39,430 nt of DNA, taken from assembly GCA_030598025.1 (NCBI GenBank), contig JAUVQS010000001.1:1-39430 (forward strand), in the 5' to 3' direction. Source of the DNA: Acidimicrobiia bacterium. GTDB taxonomy: Bacteria > Actinomycetota > Acidimicrobiia > Spongiisociales > JAHEDJ01. The notes under the pieces are model-generated. The model did no database searches. It worked only from the letters and a program-made list of their open reading frames with translations, and was not told the DNA's origin. The position numbers and the translations under genes were made by a program. Shown here piece after piece: positions 8,223 to 15,217 of this stretch. Numbering within the stretch: the first letter of the stretch is position 1; every line of letters begins with the position of its first letter.

Positions 8223-9172
8223 CCGCCTCCGTGCGTACGGTGCTAGGCGACATCGCCCAGGTCGATCTCGGGATGACGTACGTCCACGAACACCTGATCA
8301 TCGATTCGCCGCTGGTCATCGACCGGTGGCCCCACATTCATCTGCCGGATGTCGATGCGGCCGTGCGCGAACTAGAACCGTGTGTCGCGGCCGGCGTCGG
8401 GGCGATTGTTGATGCGATGCCGGCCGCCTCCGGCCGGGACCCCGTGCGACTGGCCGAGATCAGCCGGCGTAGTGGTGTCCACGTGATTGCTTGTACCGGA
8501 CTCCACACGTCCAAGTACTACGGAGGCCAGCCATGGACGGTCGACGAGTCACCGGAAGCGCTGGCCGGGCGGTTCATCGCGGACGTCATCGAGGGGATCG
8601 ACCGCTTCGACTACCTGGGCCCGGTTGTCGAGCGAACCCCGCAGCGCGCCGGGATTCTGAAGGTGGCGGTTCTCGAAGATGCACCGACCCGGCGTGACGT
8701 TCGTGTATTCGCAGCGGCCGCCATCACACACGTTGCAACCGGGGTTCCCATACTGACCCACTGCGAGGGGGGCATCGGAGCGATGGCTCAGGTCGAACTG
8801 CTGGAGAGGCTGGGCGTTCCCCTCGAACGGGTGGTGATCTCGCATACCGACAAGGTTTCCGATCGCTCCTACCACCGGGACCTCTTGGAGACCGGTGTCT
8901 ACCTCGAATACGACCAGGCGCTCCGGCAGGGCGGGCGTGCTGCCGAGGGAACGGGTCGCCTCGTGGCGACGATGGTGGAGGAGGGTTTTGTCGACCGGAT
9001 GATGCTCTCCGCGGACGGCGCACGGCGGGACCTGTGGAGCGTGTACGGCGGACTGGGTCTGGCCTGGCTCGCCACCCGATTCGTCGAGATCCTCGGAGGT
9101 CTGGGTGTGGACGATGAGGCGATCCACACGATGTTCGTCAAGAACCCTGCCCGATTCTTGGGTTTCGCCTAA
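8219..9172 (+). CDS. Phosphotriesterase-family metal-dependent hydrolase (lactonase-like)
   Basis: A 317-residue amidohydrolase-superfamily TIM barrel of the PTE/PTER family. The start is the GTG at 8219, overlapping the preceding stop as GTGA; an in-frame ATG at 8081 would overlap the upstream gene by 140 bp and is unlikely. Candidate ligands for the binuclear metal site are all present: H23 and H25 (YVHEHL), the bridging-Lys position (GILKVAV), His in PILTHCEGG, His in VVISHTDK, and Asp in MLSADGARR. Homologues include lactonases and uncharacterised PTERs. After the Gfo/Idh and FAD oxidoreductases, hydrolysis of a sugar lactone is a reasonable inference. Confidence 0.87.
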   Translation: MTASVRTVLGDIAQVDLGMTYVHEHLIIDSPLVIDRWPHIHLPDVDAAVRELEPCVAAGVGAIVDAMPAASGRDPVRLAEISRRSGVHVIACTGLHTSKYYGGQPWTVDESPEALAGRFIADVIEGIDRFDYLGPVVERTPQRAGILKVAVLEDAPTRRDVRVFAAAAITHVATGVPILTHCEGGIGAMAQVELLERLGVPLERVVISHTDKVSDRSYHRDLLETGVYLEYDQALRQGGRAAEGTGRLVATMVEEGFVDRMMLSADGARRDLWSVYGGLGLAWLATRFVEILGGLGVDDEAIHTMFVKNPARFLGFA

Positions 9173-9187
9173 CCGGGACAGTCTCTC

Positions 9188-9294
9188 CGGAGGGGGCCCC
9201 CTCCGCTCTCGCCTATCGGCGAGACCACCTCCCCCAAACCTCGCTGCGCTCGAAGGGGGAGGAAACATGTTGTTTCTCCCTCCGAAGGGGGGAG
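9188..9294. repeat. Cluster of inverted repeats between convergent genes
   Basis: Four or more inverted repeats are stacked in about 105 bp. There is a perfect 18-bp palindrome CGGAGGGGGCCCCCTCCG (9188-9205), and TCTCGCC/GGCGAGA (9207-9224, 4-nt loop). CCTCCCCC/GGGGGAGG follows (9228-9262), then GAAACA-TGT-TGTTTC (9262-9276). The last is CTCCCTCC/GGGGGGAG (9276-9294, imperfect). It separates the convergent hydrolase and isomerase genes and probably serves as a bidirectional terminator. No long T-tract follows, so it may instead be a dispersed palindromic element. Confidence 0.6.
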
Positions 9295-9320
9295 ATGTCG
9301 AGTCTTCGCGACAGAGGGGA

Positions 9321-10019
9321 CTATCCCGCCGCCGACCTGTCGGCCAGCACCACTGCACTCGGATGTTCGCGAAGGAAGCTCGCCGGGAGGTCCGGGCCGA
9401 TGGGGTCGGTCAGCATGCGGTCGAGGATTTCTGTCTTGTTTGGACCGGTTACCAGCAGCCAGACCTCGCGTGAGTCCAGAATCGGTCTCAGGCCAATGGT
9501 CATACCCAATTCCGGCTCAGTCGTAGACCCGTATCGATCTTTTGCCGCAACCCTGGTAGCCGGAGCGAGTCGAACGACCCGTGTAGGAGATTCAGCCGCC
9601 GATCCGGGCTCGTTCAATCCCAGGTGACCGTTGCCGCCGAGCCCGAGAATGGTGAGGTCCAGGCCCGCATCATCGATGAGACCTTCGAACCTCCGGCACT
9701 CGTCATCTAGATCCGAAGCGTGAGCATCTAGGGCATGAACGATGGCCGGCGGAGTCTCGAGCTTCGCCAGGAAGTCCCGCCGAAGGACACCATCACAACG
9801 AGCTGGATCTCCTGCCGGAAGAACGAACTCGTCCAGCAGGAAGATCTCGGCCTGTCCGAAGTCGATGGACGGAGCAGCCCGGGAATACATCGGTCGCGGA
9901 GTATCACCTGTGGGCAGGCACAGGCGAGCCGCCGGACACTCCTCCATGAACGAGGTCCACCGACCGGCTACCTGGTCTGCCCACCGCCCGTCGTCGAAGA
10001 TCTCGAGGCGGATACTCAC
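9321..10019 (-). CDS. Glucosamine/galactosamine-6-phosphate isomerase (NagB/AgaI-like)
   Basis: A 232-residue protein of the glucosamine-6-phosphate deaminase/6-phosphogluconolactonase fold. The start is the GTG at 10019, overlapping the TGA of the upstream gene (GTGA). Recognisable segments are LPTGDTPRPMY (phosphate loop), IFLLDEFVLP, and the active-site motif GLGGNGHLGLNEPG. Classical NagB has Asp-Gly-His there; the Asn-Gly-His variant with LGLNEPG is closer to my recollection of the galactosamine-6-phosphate isomerase (AgaI) branch. It is coupled to a Gfo/Idh/MocA oxidoreductase, so the pair may process an amino sugar or related sugar phosphate. Direct deaminase activity is uncertain. Confidence 0.82.
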   Translation of the reverse strand: MSIRLEIFDDGRWADQVAGRWTSFMEECPAARLCLPTGDTPRPMYSRAAPSIDFGQAEIFLLDEFVLPAGDPARCDGVLRRDFLAKLETPPAIVHALDAHASDLDDECRRFEGLIDDAGLDLTILGLGGNGHLGLNEPGSAAESPTRVVRLAPATRVAAKDRYGSTTEPELGMTIGLRPILDSREVWLLVTGPNKTEILDRMLTDPIGPDLPASFLREHPSAVVLADRSAAG

Positions 10020-11212
10020 CCGTCGGTGACGATGTCGAACACCGACCCGGTGTCTTTGTCGCTCAGGATCAGCTTGGTCCGGCCATCCGGGAGAATCTCC
10101 TCTTTCACGATGGCGTGGCCGTCGTGTCGCCTGATATCCTTCGAGATCCTCGGTGTCGACCCTCCGCGCCACTCGACCTCAACCGGTTCCCATTGCTTGG
10201 TCTCAGCTGAACGGAACGCCGCATCCATCACCGCGTTGACCACGTACCCATCGTAGAACGTCTCAGTCGGGTCGGTCCCGGCATCCATTGAATCGAACAT
10301 GTCCGTGAACATGTGGACGTACCCGAGTTCAGTGACCTCATCGCCGACCGGGAACAACCAGCCTTCTGTCGACTCAATCTTTTCTGCGAGGTAGCCAGCG
10401 CCACCGCCCGATGTGTACATCTCAAAGCCGGTGCGTAGGAAGTTATTCGTCCAGATCGTTCCTTCGGTGCCGGCAACCTCGTCACGGAGATCCATGCCGC
10501 CCCGGAAGGTCCAGCTCACCTCGAACTGGCCCAGCGCCCCTGACTCGAACTTGATGAGCACGACTGCGTTGTCTTCGGCTTCGATCGGGTGCACCAGGGT
10601 ATCTGCCCACGCCATGACCTCGACGGGCCGGTTGCCCTTGCCGACGTAGCTGCGGATGATCTCGATGCAATGACAGCCGAGATCGACGATCGCCCCGCCG
10701 CCGGCGTTGGTCTTGTCCCAGAACCAGGCGCTGTGCGGGCCGGGATGGGTCTCACGTGACCGCACCCAGGTGACGTCTCCGATCGCACCGGCACGCACGG
10801 AGTTGAGAGCCTTGAGAGTCTTCGGTGTGTAAACGAGATCTTCGAGGTAGCCGGAAAACACGCCGGCGGACTCGACCTTGTCGAGAATCCGCTTGGCTTC
10901 TTCGGCGTTGCGGGCAAGGGGCTTCGTGCACAATACGGCCTTTCCTGCATCGGCGATGAGGCCGATGACCTCCTCGTGCAGGAAGTTCGGAAGGCCGACC
11001 ACAACCACGTCGGTATCGGGATGATTGATCGCATCCTCCAAAGAGGTCGTCGTCTCAGGGATATCCCACCGCGCGGCGAAGGCCTTGCCGCGGTCCTCCG
11101 ACCGTGAGTAGACCACCTGGACGCGGTCACGTCCCCGTTGACCGTGCAGGGTCATGGTGTAGAAGTCACCAATGAGGCCTGTACCAAGCATGGTGATCGA
11201 GTGTCCACCCAT
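10016..11212 (-). CDS. Gfo/Idh/MocA family oxidoreductase (second copy)
   Basis: A 398-residue NAD(P)-dependent dehydrogenase-type protein. The ATG at 11212 follows AGAAGGAGA at good spacing. The Rossmann motif is LGTGLIGDF. The family EKP motif reads CTKPLARN, so the conserved Glu is replaced by Thr. The C-terminal domain contains GGGAIVDLGCHCIEIIRSYVG with the usual Asp and His positions. A tail of about 40 residues after the sheet domain (around DIRRHDGHAIVKEEILPDG) is longer than usual. It is the first gene of a two-gene operon with the NagB/AgaI-like enzyme. Upstream (11231-11244) there is a small inverted repeat GTTGG-CCGT-CCAAC in the leader. Confidence 0.9.
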   Translation of the reverse strand: MGGHSITMLGTGLIGDFYTMTLHGQRGRDRVQVVYSRSEDRGKAFAARWDIPETTTSLEDAINHPDTDVVVVGLPNFLHEEVIGLIADAGKAVLCTKPLARNAEEAKRILDKVESAGVFSGYLEDLVYTPKTLKALNSVRAGAIGDVTWVRSRETHPGPHSAWFWDKTNAGGGAIVDLGCHCIEIIRSYVGKGNRPVEVMAWADTLVHPIEAEDNAVVLIKFESGALGQFEVSWTFRGGMDLRDEVAGTEGTIWTNNFLRTGFEMYTSGGGAGYLAEKIESTEGWLFPVGDEVTELGYVHMFTDMFDSMDAGTDPTETFYDGYVVNAVMDAAFRSAETKQWEPVEVEWRGGSTPRISKDIRRHDGHAIVKEEILPDGRTKLILSDKDTGSVFDIVTDG

Positions 11213-11360
11213 GGCAATCTCCTTCTGATCGTTGGCCGTCCAACCAACATAGCCGACGCGAGGAGGCGGTCGTTCGGGGCTGGTCAGAAGCGGTCGCCAC
11301 TCTGGCAGCGGGGGAGAAAACGCCCGCCGGAGGTTTCCGCTCTATTCCGACCGCACGCTT

Positions 11361-12806
11361 TCACCCAGACCGAGTCAGGATGCTCGCTTCTGCGCAGAGC
11401 GCTTCGACGTCGTCGAGTTCAACCGGCACCGAGTCCGTCATGTTCTCGTTGCCGGCACCGGTGATCAGGATGTCATCTTCGATCCGAACGCCAATACCCC
11501 TGAACTCTGCCGGAATCGTGTGTTCGACGGCTTCCGCCTTTTCGAGTTCTGCCCCTTCGAGGGACCTCGCCTGCTTGGCCCCCAGTGTCATCCGGCGTTC
11601 GGTCCACTCGTCGAGGTCGTATTCGAGGAGGTGGAAGGTGGTGACTTCGCGGTCGGCCCGGACGTAGATGCCCGGTTCGACAGTGAAGGTCATGCCGGCT
11701 TCGAGATTCCTGTGCTCTCCAGCGACCTTGTGTGTACCGGCGTCATGGACATCCATGCCGAGCCAATGACCGGTTCCGTGCATGAAGAACTCCCGGTAAT
11801 GGTGGAAGCCAATCGAGTCATCAACACCAAGCGGAAGCAAGCCAAGATCCACCAGACCTTCGGTGAGAATCTGAGTGCAGGCCAGATGTATGCCCCGCAT
11901 CGTCGCACCGGGAACGGCAGCCGCAATGCCTGCCTTCTCGGCTGCCAGAACGACCTCGTACACCGCCCGCTGCGGCCCGGTGAAACGGCCGTTGACGGGG
12001 AACGTCCTGGTGATATCTGCTGAGAAATACCCGAATTCTGCGGCGGCGTCGATCAGAAGCAGGTCACCGTCCTCCATCTGCCGATCGTTTTCTGTGTAGT
12101 GGAGCACCGTGGCGTTGGCCCCCGAAGCGACTATCGACGGGTACCCGTTCCTCATCGAGCCGTTCTGACGGAACACAAACTCCATGGCCGCTTGCACCTG
12201 ATATTCAAACTGACCGGGTGCCGCGTACCGCATGGCTTCGATGTGGCCGTCTGCACTGATCGCGCTCGCCTTCCGGAGTGAATCTATCTCGGCAGGAGAT
12301 TTCCGCAGGCGAAGTTCGGCGATAATGGGCGTCGGATCTGTGATCGTGAAGGGCACCTGATATCCGAAGCGTTCGTGCAATGGCGGGAGCTTGCCGAGCA
12401 CCGCAGACATCCGTCCGTCGAGGCGGCCTCCCCAGGCGAAGTACAGTTCGGAATAGCCGATCAAGCGATCCTGCAAAACGGATTCCAGGTCGTCGACGGA
12501 ATAGGCCTCATCCGCACCGTATCGTTCCTTCGCCCCCTCGACGCCGACCCGATACCCATTCCAGGTCTCCATTTCCCGGTCGCGGGGCCTGACGAAGAGG
12601 GTGAACCGATCGGGTTCGAGCACCGCGACGGCGTCCGGTTCTGCAAACCCGGTCAGGAAGAAGAAGTCGGAATCCTGGCGGAACTCGTGCTCGACGTCGT
12701 CGTTGCGCGTCTGTTCGGAGGCGGCAGGTATCACGGCCACCGAGGAGTCGATCTGCTCGAGGAACTGGCGGCGACGCTCTGCGTGGAGGATGGAGTTCGA
12801 ATTCAT
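11361..12806 (-). CDS. pepP: Xaa-Pro aminopeptidase (M24 family)
   Basis: A 481-residue cytosolic metallopeptidase that removes N-terminal residues preceding proline. The N-terminal AMP_N domain includes FRQDSDFFFLTGFAEPDAVAV. The C-terminal pita-bread domain carries the five metal ligands: Asp in LLLIDAAAEFGYFSADITRTF (two Asp), His in FMHGTGHWLGMDVHD, Glu in TVEPGIYV, and Glu in GVRIEDDILIT. Length and order are typical of PepP. The start codon has a modest GGAG upstream; no better in-frame alternative is seen. It stands alone, with a possible weak hairpin (GAAAACGCC/GGAGGTTTC region, about 11315-11338) beyond its stop. Confidence 0.94.
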   Translation of the reverse strand: MNSNSILHAERRRQFLEQIDSSVAVIPAASEQTRNDDVEHEFRQDSDFFFLTGFAEPDAVAVLEPDRFTLFVRPRDREMETWNGYRVGVEGAKERYGADEAYSVDDLESVLQDRLIGYSELYFAWGGRLDGRMSAVLGKLPPLHERFGYQVPFTITDPTPIIAELRLRKSPAEIDSLRKASAISADGHIEAMRYAAPGQFEYQVQAAMEFVFRQNGSMRNGYPSIVASGANATVLHYTENDRQMEDGDLLLIDAAAEFGYFSADITRTFPVNGRFTGPQRAVYEVVLAAEKAGIAAAVPGATMRGIHLACTQILTEGLVDLGLLPLGVDDSIGFHHYREFFMHGTGHWLGMDVHDAGTHKVAGEHRNLEAGMTFTVEPGIYVRADREVTTFHLLEYDLDEWTERRMTLGAKQARSLEGAELEKAEAVEHTIPAEFRGIGVRIEDDILITGAGNENMTDSVPVELDDVEALCAEASILTRSG

Positions 12807-12828
12807 GCTCCGAGGGTACCCGTCCCAT

Positions 12829-12856
12829 GAGCCGTCAGCCGTGAGCCGTCAGCGAT
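12829..12856. repeat. Heptamer tandem repeat (GAGCCGT/CAGCCGT)
   Basis: Four consecutive 7-bp units read GAGCCGT, CAGCCGT, GAGCCGT, CAGCGAT, alternating G and C at the first base. The next units (TCACAAT, TCGCAAG) are also alike in the same register. It lies in the gap between the dehalogenase and aminopeptidase genes, both on the minus strand. It is related by one transition to the CAGCCAT array at 13817. Confidence 0.75.
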
Positions 12857-12913
12857 TCACAATTCGCAAGAACGGTGAACCAGAACCTGTCATGCTCCCG
12901 GGACGCCAGTCTG

Positions 12914-13777
12914 TCAGATTCCGGCGTGCCAATCCGCAATGGCCGAACCGATCGCTTCTGGTGAATCTTCCTGGATGAAATGCAGACCAGGAACAGTCAC
13001 CTCTGTTTGATTTGGCCAGCCACGACACAGTTCGCGTTGCCTACCGGTGAGGATCGATCCTGGATCCGCATTGATGAACAACTTCGGGAAATCGGATTCC
13101 GACAACCACTCCGAGTTTGCCTGCACAATCGCCTGCATGTCGGCCGGTTCTTCATCGAGTGGAATCTGGCGCGGCCAGGTCAGCGTCGGCCGCCTTGCCT
13201 CCCCCGATTCCAGGTAGGGGCGGCGGTACTCCTTCATTTCCACGTCGGTTAGATCTCGAAGAATGGAATTCGGGAGTATCCGTTCGACGAAGATATTCTT
13301 GGTGAGGACGATCTCCTCGCCGGCTTCCGACCGCATCGCTCTGAAGATCTTGGTGGCGCCCTCAGGCCAGTCGTCCCATGCCACGGGGGCGACGATGGTC
13401 TCCATGTAGGCGATGCCCTTCACTGCCTCGCGGTGACGGTTCGCCCAATCGAATCCGAGGCCACCGCCCCAGTCGTGCACAACGAGCGTCACGTTGCTCG
13501 TCACTTCGAGTTCAATGAGCAGCGTGTCGAGGTACATCCGATGATCGGCGAACGTGTACGAGTTCGGGCCGCTCGGAAAGAGCTTCTCGCTGTCGCCCAT
13601 GCCAATGAGGTCGGGAGCGATCACCCGTCCTCGGTTTTCCAGATACGGCATGATGTTTCGCCACAGATATGAGGAGGTCGGATTGCCGTGGAGAAAAACG
13701 ATCGGATCTCCCTTGCCGGCTTCGACGTAAGCCATACGCAACCCGAGCACATTCTTGTATTGCTTCTTCCATTTCAC
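12914..13777 (-). CDS. Haloalkane dehalogenase (HLD-II type alpha/beta hydrolase)
   Basis: A 287-residue alpha/beta hydrolase predicted to cleave carbon-halogen bonds by the SN2 aspartyl mechanism. I start at the GTG at 13777 (GGAG 6 nt upstream); the earlier in-frame ATG lies inside a tandem repeat. With this start the catalytic set falls at D102 (nucleophile, VVHDWGG), E126 (YMETIV), H266 (GLHFIQED), N32 (HGNPTSSYLWRN) and W103. Each is exactly six less than the LinB numbering (D108, E132, H272, N38, W109). The cap domain retains VKGIAYMET and EMKEYRRPYL segments. No haloacid or haloalcohol genes are adjacent, so the physiological substrate is unknown. Confidence 0.92.
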   Translation of the reverse strand: MKWKKQYKNVLGLRMAYVEAGKGDPIVFLHGNPTSSYLWRNIMPYLENRGRVIAPDLIGMGDSEKLFPSGPNSYTFADHRMYLDTLLIELEVTSNVTLVVHDWGGGLGFDWANRHREAVKGIAYMETIVAPVAWDDWPEGATKIFRAMRSEAGEEIVLTKNIFVERILPNSILRDLTDVEMKEYRRPYLESGEARRPTLTWPRQIPLDEEPADMQAIVQANSEWLSESDFPKLFINADPGSILTGRQRELCRGWPNQTEVTVPGLHFIQEDSPEAIGSAIADWHAGI

Positions 13778-13816
13778 GGCAGCGCTCCAATAGTGGCAGT
13801 GGCACAGACCATACAA

Positions 13817-13935
13817 GCCATCAGCCATCAGCCATCAGCCATCAGCCATCAGCACGGTAGAACGTAGAACCTGATGTTCACGATTCACCTCTGACTCGCG
13901 ACCCGCCACTCGCGACCCGCGACCCGCGACTTCAT
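13817..13935. repeat. Seven-bp-periodic repeat element (17 units in one register)
   Basis: Five copies of GCCATCA (13817-13851) are followed, without any phase slip, by GCACGGT. Then come AGAACGT/AGAACCT (a similar pair), GATGTTC, ACGATTC and ACCTCTG. The element ends with ACTCGCG, ACCCGCC, ACTCGCG, ACCCGCG, ACCCGCG and ACTTCAT. The whole 119-bp gap between the divergent dehalogenase and membrane-protein genes thus keeps a 7-bp register while changing heptamer type. Confidence 0.8.
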
Positions 13936-13991
13936 ATACTCCCCTCCCCCAAGGAGGCCTCATAGAACTTACTCCAGGACTGGTTCTGTCG

Positions 13992-14654
13992 ATGTGGGCA
14001 GCCGGTATCGCAGCAGGTGCGGTGCCCGTGGCCATGTGGCAGATCGTCGGTCCCGGTTTCCACCGCCTCGCGGCAGGGTCGGCGGCGCTCATAGGTGCCG
14101 GAGCTCTCGTGTTCGATGCGAAGCCGGGCACGATCATCGGCCTGGTATTCCTGGTCGCCGCAGCAGCAGTCGCAGACCGACCAGGGTGGGCGGCAACGGC
14201 TTTCGCGGTCTCGGCAGCCGGGTTTTTCGTCTCCGCGCTGTCCCACGGGAATGGAATCCTGACGATCACCGGCGCAGTGACGCTTGGGGCCGTGACCGAT
14301 GAGATGCTGCTCGGTCACTGGTATCTAGTCGACCCGCGGCTGCCCCGGTGGGCACTCAAATCGTTGGATGGAGCAGCGGCGCTCGGGTTGATTGCCGACG
14401 CCGGGCTCCTTGTTCAACGTGGAGCACTCACCTGGGAATCCGAGGCCTTCGTTGTCGGATGGGCGTTTGTCGGCCTCGCCCTGATGACCGCACTGCTGCT
14501 GGTGGGTGTTTGGTTCGCTCTCCGAGAACGTGGATACAACGGCGTCATGGCCGCTACCGGGTTGTCGTATCTGGCAGTCCTCACCGTGATCGGGGCCACG
14601 ATCAGCGGACGATCACTCGTGGGGCATGAAAGCTCCGGACTGTTATCGAGATAG
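13992..14654 (+). CDS. Uncharacterised multi-pass membrane protein
   Basis: A 220-residue hydrophobic protein with about seven predicted membrane segments; I do not recognise a named family. A notable hydrophilic loop reads MLLGHWYLVDPRLPRWALKSL near the middle. The coordinates use the first ATG (13992), but there is no good ribosome site before it. A perfect AAGGAGG at 13951-13957 sits 4 nt before an in-frame ATA (13962). Reading from there gives IELTPGLVLS joined to MWAAG, which extends the first membrane helix. The true start may be that ATA, or the base may be a sequence error for ATG. It leads an operon with the cobalamin adenosyltransferase (12-bp gap). Confidence 0.72.
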   Translation: MWAAGIAAGAVPVAMWQIVGPGFHRLAAGSAALIGAGALVFDAKPGTIIGLVFLVAAAAVADRPGWAATAFAVSAAGFFVSALSHGNGILTITGAVTLGAVTDEMLLGHWYLVDPRLPRWALKSLDGAAALGLIADAGLLVQRGALTWESEAFVVGWAFVGLALMTALLLVGVWFALRERGYNGVMAATGLSYLAVLTVIGATISGRSLVGHESSGLLSR

Positions 14655-14666
14655 GATGCGGCCACA

Positions 14667-15209
14667 GTGCATATCTATACGAAGAAGGGCGACGACGGCA
14701 CCACCGGACTGTTCTACGGCGGCCGGGTCTGGAAGGACGATCTGGCGCCGGAAGCCTACGGGTCCGTCGATGAGGCAGTTGCCGTTTTGGCATCCGTCCG
14801 GTCGTTGGCAACAGGCAGCCTCGCCGAACGAATTCTCAGGCTGCAACGGGACTTGTTCGTTGTGGCGGCCGAGCTGGCAACCGCCCCGGAGAATCGCCAC
14901 AAACTCGAAGACGGCATAAGCCGGGTCACCACAGCAATGGTCGACCAACTCGAGAACTGGATCGATGCCGTGGTCGAGGAGATTGGACAGCCCACAGAAT
15001 TCATCGTGCCGGGCGAGGCGCCGCTGCCGGCGGCACTCGATCTCGCCAGAGCGATAGTGCGGCGAGCCGAACGACGCTGCGTAACCTACGCGCGCACAGG
15101 AGGCCTCGACGGCAGCGCCGTCATTCAGTACCTAAATCGCCTAGCAGATTATCTCTACACACTTGTGCGAGCCACCGAATCCGAGTGGCAGCCTTCACGA
15201 ACGGAATAG
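14667..15209 (+). CDS. pduO: ATP:cob(I)alamin adenosyltransferase, PduO type
   Basis: A 180-residue cytosolic enzyme that transfers the 5'-deoxyadenosyl group from ATP to cob(I)alamin, making coenzyme B12. The N-terminal ATP-binding loop is IYTKKGDDGTTGLFYGGR (PduO consensus T(K)xGDxGxTxL). The C-terminal motif is RRAERRCVTYARTGGLDGSAVIQYLNRLADYLYTL, with Arg and Asn-Arg-Leu-(S/A)-Asp as in the family. The start codon is GTG with a distant AGGA. It lies between a membrane protein and leucyl aminopeptidase, 8 bp before the latter's start. No other B12 genes are in the window, so the B12-dependent enzyme it serves lies elsewhere. Confidence 0.93.
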   Translation: MHIYTKKGDDGTTGLFYGGRVWKDDLAPEAYGSVDEAVAVLASVRSLATGSLAERILRLQRDLFVVAAELATAPENRHKLEDGISRVTTAMVDQLENWIDAVVEEIGQPTEFIVPGEAPLPAALDLARAIVRRAERRCVTYARTGGLDGSAVIQYLNRLADYLYTLVRATESEWQPSRTE

Positions 15210-15217
15210 GAGTTTCG

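Noticed and set aside
13777..13828. Upstream ATG start for the haloalkane dehalogenase
   Set aside because: The ATG falls inside the GCCATCA repeat, and the added residues (MADGLYGLCHCHYW) have no counterpart in LinB/DhaA; the GTG at 13777 has a ribosome site.
12829..13935. CRISPR array
   Set aside because: The repeats are 7 bp and directly contiguous, with no spacers and no cas genes nearby.
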